NCBI RefSeq assembly: GCF_963675395.1
Contig: NZ_OY776223.1
Span: 248,001-312,000 of the forward strand
Direction: 5' to 3'
DNA: 64,000 nt
Origin: an uncultured Vibrio sp.
Lineage (GTDB): Bacteria; Pseudomonadota; Gammaproteobacteria; Enterobacterales; Vibrionaceae
Shown: positions 52,630-60,644 of the stretch, in pieces
How the letters are laid out: each line of letters opens with the position of its first letter
Numbering within the stretch: position 1 is the first letter of the stretch
Notes under the pieces: generated by a model
Database searches by the model: none
What the model was told of the DNA's origin: nothing
Seen by the model: only the letters and a program-made list of their open reading frames with translations
Made by a program: the position numbers and the translations under genes

Positions 52630-52950
52630 TTAATTTGTCGTGATATGGAGTCGGATATACTTCTCGGGAAACTTGTATCTAAATCGCTTACCGACTTTTA
52701 AATTGGATTTCACGTACCGACACACGGTTTGATCACCAGTCCCAGATATTCGCTTTATGGATGCTTTGCTCCCTTTATGCTCCATTTCTATCATGACATC
52801 GCAATAGCCCTGGTAGTCATCGAACTTGTTATCTACTTTTCGCTGAAGCTTATTTTTAATCTTTTTTGCAACTGGATTGGTTTGCGAATCATCCGCAAAC
52901 GTCGGAGCACTAAGGAGTGCCAAGGCTAAAAAAGTGACAACGTATCGCAT
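52630..52950 (-). CDS. Periplasmic protein with TolA/TonB C-terminal-like domain
   Basis: A 106-residue protein with a signal peptide (MRYVVTFLALALLSAPTFA) and a mature part with YQGYCDVMIEMEHKGSKASIKRISGTGDQTVCRYVKSNL, in which strand-turn-strand and Cys-pair arrangement resemble the C-terminal domain of TolA. Such short proteins have no TolA helix region and may bind Tol or phage proteins; TolA-C is the receptor for filamentous phages, several of which integrate at dif, so a phage-related role is an attractive but unproven idea. Start at ATG 52950. Confidence 0.6.
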   Translation of the reverse strand: MRYVVTFLALALLSAPTFADDSQTNPVAKKIKNKLQRKVDNKFDDYQGYCDVMIEMEHKGSKASIKRISGTGDQTVCRYVKSNLKVGKRFRYKFPEKYIRLHITTN

Positions 52951-53068
52951 ATCAAACCCCATATAACTAATTGATAAGTAGGGTTATGTTAGTTTTCTAT
53001 GTTTTAAATACAAAAATAGGACGCGATTTTGCGTCCCATTTAACATGCTGAAGTAATTGGTATGTAAC

Positions 53069-53380
53069 CTATGCGCGCTTTTTGCCTTTAGAGGTTTTAA
53101 AACTTTGGTGAGGAAAGACATTGCGAATTCTTTGCTGGGTCTTCTTCGGTACGTCTTTAGAAAAGACCAATCGCATACCTGTGCGCTGGTTATAGACTTT
53201 CAGCTCACCGGTAAACGGATTGTGTTCACTGATTTCTTCTAAGTTGTGTTTAAAAGACGGTGGAATATGGCCTTTCACTTTACTGATACGCCCTTCGTCA
53301 AACAAAACCTTGAGTACCGGTCGGTCAACCGCAATCAGCCAAAAGATAACAACAGCAGCAATCAATATTACGTATAACAT
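53069..53380 (-). CDS. DUF3634 family protein
   Basis: A 103-residue protein with an N-terminal helix (MLYVILIAAVVIFWLIA) and a conserved domain: DRPVLKVLFDEGRISKVKGHIPPSFKHNLEEI and RTGMRLVFSKDVPKKTQQRIRNVFPHQSFK. This matches DUF3634, a short Vibrio family of unknown role located by matP. AAGGAGTA precedes the ATG. The gene follows matP on the same strand, with 10 bases between. Confidence 0.78.
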   Translation of the reverse strand: MLYVILIAAVVIFWLIAVDRPVLKVLFDEGRISKVKGHIPPSFKHNLEEISEHNPFTGELKVYNQRTGMRLVFSKDVPKKTQQRIRNVFPHQSFKTSKGKKRA

Positions 53381-53390
53381 TTAATACTCC

Positions 53391-53840
53391 TTAACTGGAT
53401 AGCAGCTTACTCAAGTCTTCTTTAAGTGAAGTTACCTTCTGACTTGCCTTTTCACTTCGTGATGCTTCGGAAAGTAAATATTCAATCGCATCAGATAATG
53501 TACAACCTAAATCATTCGCTCGGCTGGATAGTTTTTCCCAAACCCGGTAATCCAAATCGATGGACTTCTTCTTAGTATGAACTTGCTCAGCATTGAAATG
53601 ACGTTTGCGTTTAGCACGTATCGCTTGTTTGAGCTTGTTCTCAAGCTCTTCTGACATGTGGTTATCAATCCATGCCAGTACTTGCGTAGGTTCGTGCTCA
53701 ATGCGCCGTAGCTCAGCCACTGCGGCATCTGCTTCACTGGAGTCAATGTGACGCGTTATCGCCTCTCCATCTTTCCATTTTTTGATCAGATAGTTCCACT
53801 TCCACCCACATTCCAAATTTTCAAGTTGCTGATATTTCAT
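53391..53840 (-). CDS. matP: Macrodomain Ter protein MatP
   Basis: MatP binds matS sites and organises the terminus region of the chromosome. The 149-residue protein agrees with E. coli MatP throughout: MKYQQLENLECGWKWNYL, KQAIRAKRKRHFNAEQVHTKKKSIDLDYRVWEKL (the ribbon-helix-helix domain), and a C-terminal coiled coil. The gene lies 6 kb from dif and 7 kb from a perfect matS, as expected for a terminus protein. It diverges from the Lon-like gene. Confidence 0.95.
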   Translation of the reverse strand: MKYQQLENLECGWKWNYLIKKWKDGEAITRHIDSSEADAAVAELRRIEHEPTQVLAWIDNHMSEELENKLKQAIRAKRKRHFNAEQVHTKKKSIDLDYRVWEKLSSRANDLGCTLSDAIEYLLSEASRSEKASQKVTSLKEDLSKLLSS

Positions 53841-54051
53841 CCTTTCCGACCCGTAGTTCTCACCTAGTGACAGCGTAACTCAGTTGTTTAAGATCAGCAA
53901 ACAAATCTCTAAGAAGTATCGATGCTGATCACTCATTTGTCTAAGTCTTATTCAAGCTAGGCATCTCTTCGACGCGATTGTAGAAATTCGCACTAGGGAG
54001 TTATTAGCGGTTTCGCTATAATGGCGCCAAATTAAATGATGATGAATTTTA

Positions 54052-55692
54052 ATGAACCAACTTAACTGGCAAGACGTTACACCTTCGTTCGACCAATACG
54101 AAGCATTATTGAAGTCCGCTTCGACATTACCCAAGAAGACATTTGTTGATCTGCAACCTCGAATGTCCGCCACAATCTCTCGCTTTACAAACATTGGTGG
54201 CCTTACCCGTATCCTACTGATTAATTGTGTTGATAATTCAATATATCGTGGCTTTATCAGTAAGGCGGTCGAACATAGCGCTTCTTCGCCAGTGGTTACA
54301 ACCGAATCGCTAGACGCAAAACATTTATTTGACCGCTACAGTATCTCTGAGAATGGCGAAGTAACGTTAGAACAGGGACTCATTGCTCAAGCTAACGGTG
54401 GTTACCTCATGCTTCCTGCCAATTTGATTCTGGCAAACCCTGGTTACTGGCCAAGTATTAAAGCAGCAATTCAAAAGCAACCATTTGTCCCAATGAACAT
54501 GAGCCCTACGCGTGTTGCGGTATCTGCCGTTACATCAAATACGTATGACGTAAAACTCATTGTAACAGGTGACAGAAGCCAGTTAGCAGAACTTGAATAT
54601 GTCGATGAGGATTTCTCATCAGGCCTTTGTATGTATACCGAGGTTGAAGAAGACATCCATTTGTCTCAGGACAATTTATCTTCCTATCTGGGGTTTGTGA
54701 ATTGGGTGTGTGCAGAGTACAACCTGCCAAGTTTAGATACAGACGCTTATAAAAGGCTGATGCTTGCTGGCATGCGTGAAATGGAAGACCAGCATTATCT
54801 TCCCCTTGGCGTAATGTGGCATTGTCAGCTTTTAACCCTTGCCAGCCAACACTGTGATACTGATGTAATTGACTTCAAGGCAATAGACAGTGCGGTTGAC
54901 GACAAATACTACCGTGAATCTTACCTGCCACAACGCGCGGTATACGACATTCTTGATGGTCAGGTGATCATTGAAACAACGGGTGAACAAGTCGGACAGA
55001 TTAATGGCTTAACGGTCATTGATATGGCAGGTCACCCAGTTTCTTACGGTGAACCTGCACGTATCTCCTGTGTCATTCATTTTGGTGACGGTGATGTTTC
55101 CGATGTAGAGCGCAAAGCAGAACTCGGCGGTAATTTACACGCTAAAGGTATGATGATCATGCAAGCGTTCCTGAGCTCTGCGCTAAACTTTGATGAGCCA
55201 TTGCCCTACGCCGCTTCTATTGTGTTTGAACAGTCTTATAGCGAAGTTGATGGAGATAGTGCCTCCCTTGCTGAATTATGCTGTTTGGTGAGTGCACTGT
55301 CTGAGTGTCCAGTGGATCAACAAATTGCGGTTACTGGCGCAGTAGACCAATTTGGCCGGGTTCAGGCCGTTGGTGGTTTGAATGAGAAAATCGAAGGCTT
55401 CTATCAGGTCTGCAAGCACCAGGGCTTTACTGGGCATCAGGGTGTGATTCTACCTAAGACTAACCTGAAGCACTTAGCCTTACATAAAAGCGTCATAGAA
55501 AGCATTCAGAATGGAGAGTTCAACATTTGGTCAGTATCTACTGTCGATGAAGCCATTCCTATCCTCATGGGTAAACCATTCCGTGGTGAAGACGACAGTA
55601 TTATTGGAAAAATTGCTGAACGTATTGAAAACTTTGAAAGACATGAACACGCAGAAGGAATTGTGCAGCGTATCAAAAACTGGTTTGTTTAG
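54052..55692 (+). CDS. Lon-like protease (YcbZ family)
   Basis: A 546-residue protein with a degenerate N-terminal region and a C-terminal Lon (S16) protease domain. The catalytic Ser is in VDGDSASLAELCCLVSAL and the catalytic Lys in VGGLNEKIEGF. The ATPase P-loop of Lon is not obvious; segment EQGLIAQANGGYLMLPANLILANP is the AAA-like Walker B-type region of this family. E. coli YcbZ has the same position, before fabA. It probably degrades a limited set of substrates; the partners are not known. No strong Shine-Dalgarno is visible at the ATG. Confidence 0.88.
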   Translation: MNQLNWQDVTPSFDQYEALLKSASTLPKKTFVDLQPRMSATISRFTNIGGLTRILLINCVDNSIYRGFISKAVEHSASSPVVTTESLDAKHLFDRYSISENGEVTLEQGLIAQANGGYLMLPANLILANPGYWPSIKAAIQKQPFVPMNMSPTRVAVSAVTSNTYDVKLIVTGDRSQLAELEYVDEDFSSGLCMYTEVEEDIHLSQDNLSSYLGFVNWVCAEYNLPSLDTDAYKRLMLAGMREMEDQHYLPLGVMWHCQLLTLASQHCDTDVIDFKAIDSAVDDKYYRESYLPQRAVYDILDGQVIIETTGEQVGQINGLTVIDMAGHPVSYGEPARISCVIHFGDGDVSDVERKAELGGNLHAKGMMIMQAFLSSALNFDEPLPYAASIVFEQSYSEVDGDSASLAELCCLVSALSECPVDQQIAVTGAVDQFGRVQAVGGLNEKIEGFYQVCKHQGFTGHQGVILPKTNLKHLALHKSVIESIQNGEFNIWSVSTVDEAIPILMGKPFRGEDDSIIGKIAERIENFERHEHAEGIVQRIKNWFV

Positions 55693-55762
55693 AACTGATC
55701 GGAGTTGTTTAGCGTACACGTGTTCACTAAGATGCATCTGTCAAAAATTGGAGTGATTGATA

Positions 55763-56281
55763 ATGCAAAACAAACGTGATTCTTATAATCGTGATGATCT
55801 TCTAGCTTCGAGCCAAGGTGAGCTTTTCGGCCCAGGTCGCCCACAACTACCTGCGCCAAACATGCTTATGATGGATCGTATTACCAAAATGTCAGAAACG
55901 GAAGGTGACTTTGGTAAAGGCTTAATTCTAGCGGAATTGGATATTACTCCAGATCTTTGGTTCTTTGATTGCCACTTCCCTGGCGACCCGGTAATGCCTG
56001 GTTGTCTTGGCCTAGACGCAATGTGGCAGCTAGTTGGCTTCTACCTAGGCTGGATTGGCGGTGAAGGTAAAGGCCGTGCTCTGGGTGTAGGTGAAGTGAA
56101 ATTTACCGGTCAGATCCTGCCGACAGCGAAGAAAGTAACCTACGAAATCCACATGAAACGCGTTGTAAACCGTAAGCTTGTTATGGGTCTAGCGGATGGC
56201 CGTGTATTAGTAGACGGTAAAGAAATCTACGTAGCGAAAGATCTTAAAGTTGGTTTGTTCCAGGACACTTCTAACTTTTAA
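55763..56281 (+). CDS. fabA: 3-hydroxydecanoyl-ACP dehydratase/isomerase FabA
   Basis: The enzyme that introduces the cis double bond of unsaturated fatty acids. At 172 residues it equals E. coli FabA. Catalytic residues are H71 ([15 protein letters not shown]) and D85 ([10 protein letters not shown]). The ATG at 55763 has GGAG 10 bases upstream; a TTG two codons earlier is not needed. It lies 70 bases after the Lon-like gene, and a terminator follows. Confidence 0.96.
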   Translation: MQNKRDSYNRDDLLASSQGELFGPGRPQLPAPNMLMMDRITKMSETEGDFGKGLILAELDITPDLWFFDCHFPGDPVMPGCLGLDAMWQLVGFYLGWIGGEGKGRALGVGEVKFTGQILPTAKKVTYEIHMKRVVNRKLVMGLADGRVLVDGKEIYVAKDLKVGLFQDTSNF

Positions 56282-56304
56282 GCACCGACTTTCTGCAATT
56301 TCTT

Positions 56305-56329
56305 AAAGGCTCCTGTGGGAGCTTTTTTG
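56305..56329 (+). terminator. Terminator after fabA
   Basis: Stem AAAGGCTCC / GGGAGCTTTT with a 3-base loop and TTTTTT. Confidence 0.85.
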
Positions 56330-56363
56330 ATCTTGTTCAATAATTTTCTATCTTACAAACGCA

Positions 56364-56389
56364 GAAAAGGCTCTTTAAAGAGCCTTTTC
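56364..56389. terminator. Bidirectional terminator between fabA and rmf
   Basis: A fully palindromic 26-mer, GAAAAGGCTCTTT joined to its complement, with A- and T-rich flanks. It serves rmf on the minus strand, 25 bases beyond its stop. Confidence 0.8.
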
Positions 56390-56414
56390 AAATCCTTCTA
56401 GTTGTATGTGGGAG

Positions 56415-56588
56415 TTATTTATAGAGACCAGAGTTTTTTTCATCTCTGGCATCACGCCAACCACCTAACCAATACGACCGAGCATCGACTTGTTGATATG
56501 GGCAAGCCTCTTGGGACCTTCCATTCAAACCAGCTTTATAGCCTTGAGATTGAGCTCGTTCTAGGCGATCACGCTTTTGTCTCTTCAT
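56415..56588 (-). CDS. rmf: Ribosome modulation factor
   Basis: A 57-residue ribosome hibernation factor that dimerises 70S ribosomes in stationary phase. Sequence: MKRQKRDRLERAQSQGYKAG, with CPYQQVDARSYWLGGWRDA following; the first 11 residues equal E. coli RMF. The ATG at 56588 has GAGGAATT upstream. It is next to fabA, as in E. coli. Confidence 0.95.
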   Translation of the reverse strand: MKRQKRDRLERAQSQGYKAGLNGRSQEACPYQQVDARSYWLGGWRDARDEKNSGLYK

Positions 56589-56704
56589 AGTTAATTCCTC
56601 ATACAGATCCATTTTAAAAATTGCTTCTGTTTTTGTGAAACTTTAGTGGAGTTTTTATGACTCCACCTATAAGAATCGATCAAATTTGACATTTTCTCAA
56701 GACA

Positions 56705-56740
56705 TAAAAAAAGCACAGACTCATTTCTGTGAGTCTGTGC
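56705..56740 (-). terminator. Terminator after the DUF3466 gene
   Basis: Perfect 10-bp stem GCACAGACTC / GAGTCTGTGC, with TTTTTTTATG on the minus strand. Confidence 0.85.
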
Positions 56741-56759
56741 CTGAATTAAAATTTTTTAA

Positions 56760-58481
56760 CTATTTTCTACGGAACCCAAATAAGCCTAGCATGGTCAAAG
56801 ATAACCAACCAAGGCCAGCACCTTCACGCGTTGCACTTTCTTCTTCCACGCTTCGAGAAACAATATCCTCCTGAGTTTGATCAGGAATTGGCATGAGTTT
56901 CACTGCAACGGTCTGTTCTGTTACGTCACAAGATGCATTGTGCGCTGTAGAGTTATAGCCGCCAGCACATTTCAATGCCGTGCCAGATACAACACCAGCA
57001 TCGTTGATGTCGGTTGCATCGATGATACGGAACTCGTTGTTCGCTTCAGAGTATTCACCACCGTTAGTCAGTGAATCTAGAAGCCATGCCTTACCACCGA
57101 ATAGTGATTCAGCACGTTCGCTCGCTGTGCCGTCTGCACTATACGGGTAAATGAATCCGCGCTTACGGCGTGGCTTACCGTCATCTTCACGAGTAGAGTC
57201 CGTATCTATTTGACCAACAATTTCATTGTAGGCGTTGATACCACCCATTTTACCGCCAGCACCATTAAAGAAGATGCCAGAAGTTGGGTACACAGCGCTC
57301 AAAGAGCCAGAGCGAACATCGGGAACGATAAACAAACGATTAGGGTATGCACCTGCTGTCGGGATACTGCGTTTTGCCTCACCGATACCAACAAAGTTTG
57401 TGTTTACCGCTGTCAGACGAGAGTTTGAGTGAATGGTATCACCATCTTCTCGTTGACGAGCACCATTCACCACTTTATTCGACCATGTGACGTTCTCAAT
57501 CGACGTGGCGGACTCTAACTCGCCTACAAATACCGTCGCGTTCATGTAGTTGTTGTCAGAATACGTGTTGTAACCAACGCCATATACTGTCGTACCATCA
57601 ACAATGAAATCACGCATGCTACCTTGCGCTAGGCGGTTATTATCGCTGGAGGCATTACTTGGCCATGATAGCTCAGATACATTACCTGCCTGATCCCAGA
57701 TTGCGGCTTTAGAGGTGTGGTGAGTGCCATTATTATTACTTGCTCTACGTGAAACGCTACCCGATGTGAACACACCGTCTGTTTTCCACGCATGGCTTTC
57801 TACAACCGCTGCCTGATCTTCTTCCGTAATGATGTTAGGAAGAACGGGAGCAACAACCGTGTTACGCGTTTCTAACGTGGATGAATCATCTGCACTGATC
57901 ACGCTTTGGTTACCAACCGCTTCACCGGAAGATGTTAAGCTATTGATAATATTGTTGTATTCGTTAGCGTAAGCGGCGCTGTCACCTTCTACAAACGCCT
58001 GCGCATTAGAAGTAAAGTCTTTGTAGCGTTCGTTATCCCAAGGCACAACATTTACCGCAGCCCATGTCTCACAGGTGTTGTAACCTAGGTTGTAATAGCA
58101 GTAACTTTCAAAGTCATCGCGATCATCTACATAAGAAAATCGAGAGTCCATTCCAAATGGCACTTCCTCACGATAGCTAATACCGTCTACAGCCTGACCT
58201 GCTGATAAAGGCGTTGTACGACTCTCAATGGCGAGCTTAAATTGATCTTCCGTACAGTTGGCTGTTGAATCAAAACAACCCAGAGCGAATGGAGAACCCG
58301 TAGAGGCATCCTCAACATCACCCTGCTGAATCGCAACACCGTAAGCCGTTTCATAATCGACAACGTCACCATTTACCTCAGGTGAAACTTCGATAACTTG
58401 ATACAATGCAGCGTTTGCACTCATTGATGAACCTACCATCATCGCGATGGCAGTTAGTTTGAATTTGTGACTACAATTCAT
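56760..58481 (-). CDS. DUF3466 family secreted protein with GlyGly-CTERM-like tail
   Basis: A 573-residue exported protein with signal peptide (HKFKLTAIAMMVGSSMSANA) and many short repeats of the type YGVGYNTYSDN, GINAYNEIVGQIDTDS and DINDAGVVSGTA, as in the beta-propeller-like DUF3466 proteins. The C-terminus EGAGLGWLSLTMLGLFGFRRK has the glycine-rich, hydrophobic, basic pattern of a GlyGly-CTERM signal, which is processed by rhombosortase. Its function is unknown; a surface or secreted role is plausible. The gene is followed upstream by uup and has its own terminator. Confidence 0.8.
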   Translation of the reverse strand: MNCSHKFKLTAIAMMVGSSMSANAALYQVIEVSPEVNGDVVDYETAYGVAIQQGDVEDASTGSPFALGCFDSTANCTEDQFKLAIESRTTPLSAGQAVDGISYREEVPFGMDSRFSYVDDRDDFESYCYYNLGYNTCETWAAVNVVPWDNERYKDFTSNAQAFVEGDSAAYANEYNNIINSLTSSGEAVGNQSVISADDSSTLETRNTVVAPVLPNIITEEDQAAVVESHAWKTDGVFTSGSVSRRASNNNGTHHTSKAAIWDQAGNVSELSWPSNASSDNNRLAQGSMRDFIVDGTTVYGVGYNTYSDNNYMNATVFVGELESATSIENVTWSNKVVNGARQREDGDTIHSNSRLTAVNTNFVGIGEAKRSIPTAGAYPNRLFIVPDVRSGSLSAVYPTSGIFFNGAGGKMGGINAYNEIVGQIDTDSTREDDGKPRRKRGFIYPYSADGTASERAESLFGGKAWLLDSLTNGGEYSEANNEFRIIDATDINDAGVVSGTALKCAGGYNSTAHNASCDVTEQTVAVKLMPIPDQTQEDIVSRSVEEESATREGAGLGWLSLTMLGLFGFRRK

Positions 58482-58488
58482 TGAATTC

Positions 58489-60408
58489 TTAACTATCCTG
58501 TTGCATTGCTTCGAGTTCTTCCCATCTCTCGAATGCGATTTCCAACTCCTGCTCGAGCGCAGTAAGCTGTTCCAATACCGGTTGAGTTTGCTCTACAGAT
58601 TTAGTGAAAAATTCCGGATCATTCACTTGTTCTTGCAACGTCTCAATATCCGACTCTAATTGTTCTAGTTTAGCTGGAAGAGCTTCTAGTTCTCTTTGCA
58701 GCTTATATGATAATTTCTTCGAGTTGTTCTTAGGCTGAGGTGTTTTGGGAGTTTCCTCAACCACTTTTTCTTTACTCGCTGCTTTTTCGGCCGACTGACG
58801 AGCGACCAGTACTTGCTCACGTTGCTGTCTTGCATCGTGATAACCACCAACAAATTCTTCGATGACTCCATTTCCTTCGAAGATCCAACTTGTTGTGACC
58901 GTATTGTCAACGAACTCACGGTCGTGGCTTACTAACAGTAGCGTACCCTGATAGTTGGCAAGCATTTCTTCTAAAAGTTCCAACGTTTCGATATCCAAAT
59001 CGTTGGTTGGTTCGTCAAGAATAAGTAAGTTGTTTGGTTTCAGCAAGATACGAGCTAACAATAGACGGTTTTTTTCACCGCCGGAAAGCGCTTTAACTGG
59101 TGTTCTTGCTCGTTTAGGCGCAAATAAGAAATCTTGCAGGTAACTTAAAGCGTGACGTTGACGACCACCTACCATTACTTCTTGCTTGCCATCAGCTAGG
59201 TTATCAATGACTGTTTTCTCAGGATCGAGAATTTCACGATATTGGTCGAAGTACGCGACTTCGAGCTTAGTACCACAATGTAGGCGACCAGACTGTGCTT
59301 CTAACTGGCCCAGAAGCAACTTAAGTACCGTACTCTTACCACAACCGTTTGGCCCAATCAGCGCAATTCGGTCACCACGCATAATATTGAAGCTGAAGTT
59401 ATCAACGATTTTTTTGCCTTCATACGCAAATGATACATTTTCGGCTTCAAAGACGATTTTACCGGAGCGAGAGGCATCATCGATATTGAGGTTAACTTTG
59501 CCCTGTACATCACGACGATCACGGCGCTCTTCGCGGAGTTTTTTCAGTGCGCGCACACGTCCTTCGTTACGAGTACGACGCGCTTTGATGCCCTGACGAA
59601 TCCACACTTCTTCCTGAGCCAGTTTCTTGTCGAATTCTGCGTTTTGCATCTCTTCAACACGAAGCATCTCTTCTTTTTCTGTCAGGTAGCCTTCGTAATT
59701 CCCAGGAAATGAAGCAAGCTGACCACGATCCAGATCCACGATGCGTGTGGCCATCGACTTAATGAAAGCACGGTCGTGAGAAATAAAGATGATCGAACCT
59801 TTAAAGTCTTTTAGGAAGTTCTCTAGCCACTCGATAGTCGTGACATCCAGGTGGTTCGTTGGCTCATCAAGAAGCAGTACATCAGGATCACACACAAGCG
59901 CACGAGCAAGCGCTGCTTTACGTTGCCAACCACCAGATAAATCCGTTAGCTTGGTTTCCGGGCTCAGTTTCAGTGCGCCTAGAACATTGTTAACGCGATC
60001 ATCAAAGCGCCATGCATTGGAATGATCAAGTTGCTCCTGAACCTTTGATAAGCGATTAATGTTCTTTTCACTTGGGTCTTTCGCGACAAGATCAAGAAGA
60101 TCGTGGTAGATCTTCAACTGCTCGCCGACCTCAGCTAAGCCACCTGATACGTATTCGTAAACGGTACCTTCCTGGTTACGCGGTGGATCTTGCTCTAAAC
60201 GAGAGACGACGACGTCCTGAGTAACTTGGATTTTGCCGTCATCCAATGCAATGTCACCAGCAAGCACTTTCATTAACGTGGACTTACCAGCACCATTTCG
60301 CCCTACTAAACACACTCGTTCGTTTTCTTGTAAGGCAAATTCTGCATGGTCGAGTAACGGATGATCGCCAAATGCCAACTGTGCATTATGAATGGTAAGT
60401 AATGCCAT
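58489..60408 (-). CDS. uup: ABC-F family ATPase Uup
   Basis: A 639-residue ABC-F protein with two ATPase domains (Walker A GRNGAGKST and GPNGCGKST; LSGGWQRK and LSGGEKNR; DEPTNHLD and DEPTNDLD) and a C-terminal coiled-coil arm (from about residue 545) typical of Uup, which acts in transposon excision precision and ribosome-linked processes. The ATG at 60408 (TTGGAAAAT upstream) gives the usual MALLTIHNAQLAFG start; it overlaps the glutaredoxin-like gene by 23 bases. Confidence 0.94.
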   Translation of the reverse strand: MALLTIHNAQLAFGDHPLLDHAEFALQENERVCLVGRNGAGKSTLMKVLAGDIALDDGKIQVTQDVVVSRLEQDPPRNQEGTVYEYVSGGLAEVGEQLKIYHDLLDLVAKDPSEKNINRLSKVQEQLDHSNAWRFDDRVNNVLGALKLSPETKLTDLSGGWQRKAALARALVCDPDVLLLDEPTNHLDVTTIEWLENFLKDFKGSIIFISHDRAFIKSMATRIVDLDRGQLASFPGNYEGYLTEKEEMLRVEEMQNAEFDKKLAQEEVWIRQGIKARRTRNEGRVRALKKLREERRDRRDVQGKVNLNIDDASRSGKIVFEAENVSFAYEGKKIVDNFSFNIMRGDRIALIGPNGCGKSTVLKLLLGQLEAQSGRLHCGTKLEVAYFDQYREILDPEKTVIDNLADGKQEVMVGGRQRHALSYLQDFLFAPKRARTPVKALSGGEKNRLLLARILLKPNNLLILDEPTNDLDIETLELLEEMLANYQGTLLLVSHDREFVDNTVTTSWIFEGNGVIEEFVGGYHDARQQREQVLVARQSAEKAASKEKVVEETPKTPQPKNNSKKLSYKLQRELEALPAKLEQLESDIETLQEQVNDPEFFTKSVEQTQPVLEQLTALEQELEIAFERWEELEAMQQDS

Positions 60409-60628
60409 TATTTTCCAACCAATTTGTAAGTTGCTCTGAGTCAAACGGCCAGTTCAGCTCAGAATCTTGATATTTTAGTACGGGTATCGTGACGCCGTAA
60501 CGAGAAAACAGTTCATTATCGAACGCAATGTCTACGATATCCGTCTGTTTCGCCAGACCTATCTGACTTATTAAAGAGAATGCCATCTCACAAAGATGGC
60601 AGCCCTCCGTGCTATACAATGTCAGCAC
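60386..60628 (-). CDS. Glutaredoxin family protein (DUF836)
   Basis: An 80-residue thioredoxin-fold protein with the redox motif CHLC near residue 10 (YSTEGCHLCEMA), cis-Pro in VTIPVLKY and a C-terminal helix. Such DUF836 proteins occur between uup and rlmL in Vibrio. The C-terminal codons overlap the uup start. The redox partner is unknown. A matS-like sequence (60489-60501) lies in it. Confidence 0.85.
   Translation of the reverse strand: MLTLYSTEGCHLCEMAFSLISQIGLAKQTDIVDIAFDNELFSRYGVTIPVLKYQDSELNWPFDSEQLTNWLENNGITYHS
60489..60501. other. matS-like site, 12 of 13
   Basis: GTGACGCCGTAAC matches the MatP consensus GTGACRNYGTCAC at 12 of 13 positions (A for C in the right arm). A coding region. 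Confidence 0.45.
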
Positions 60629-60644
60629 ATCAAAATCCTTTTGT

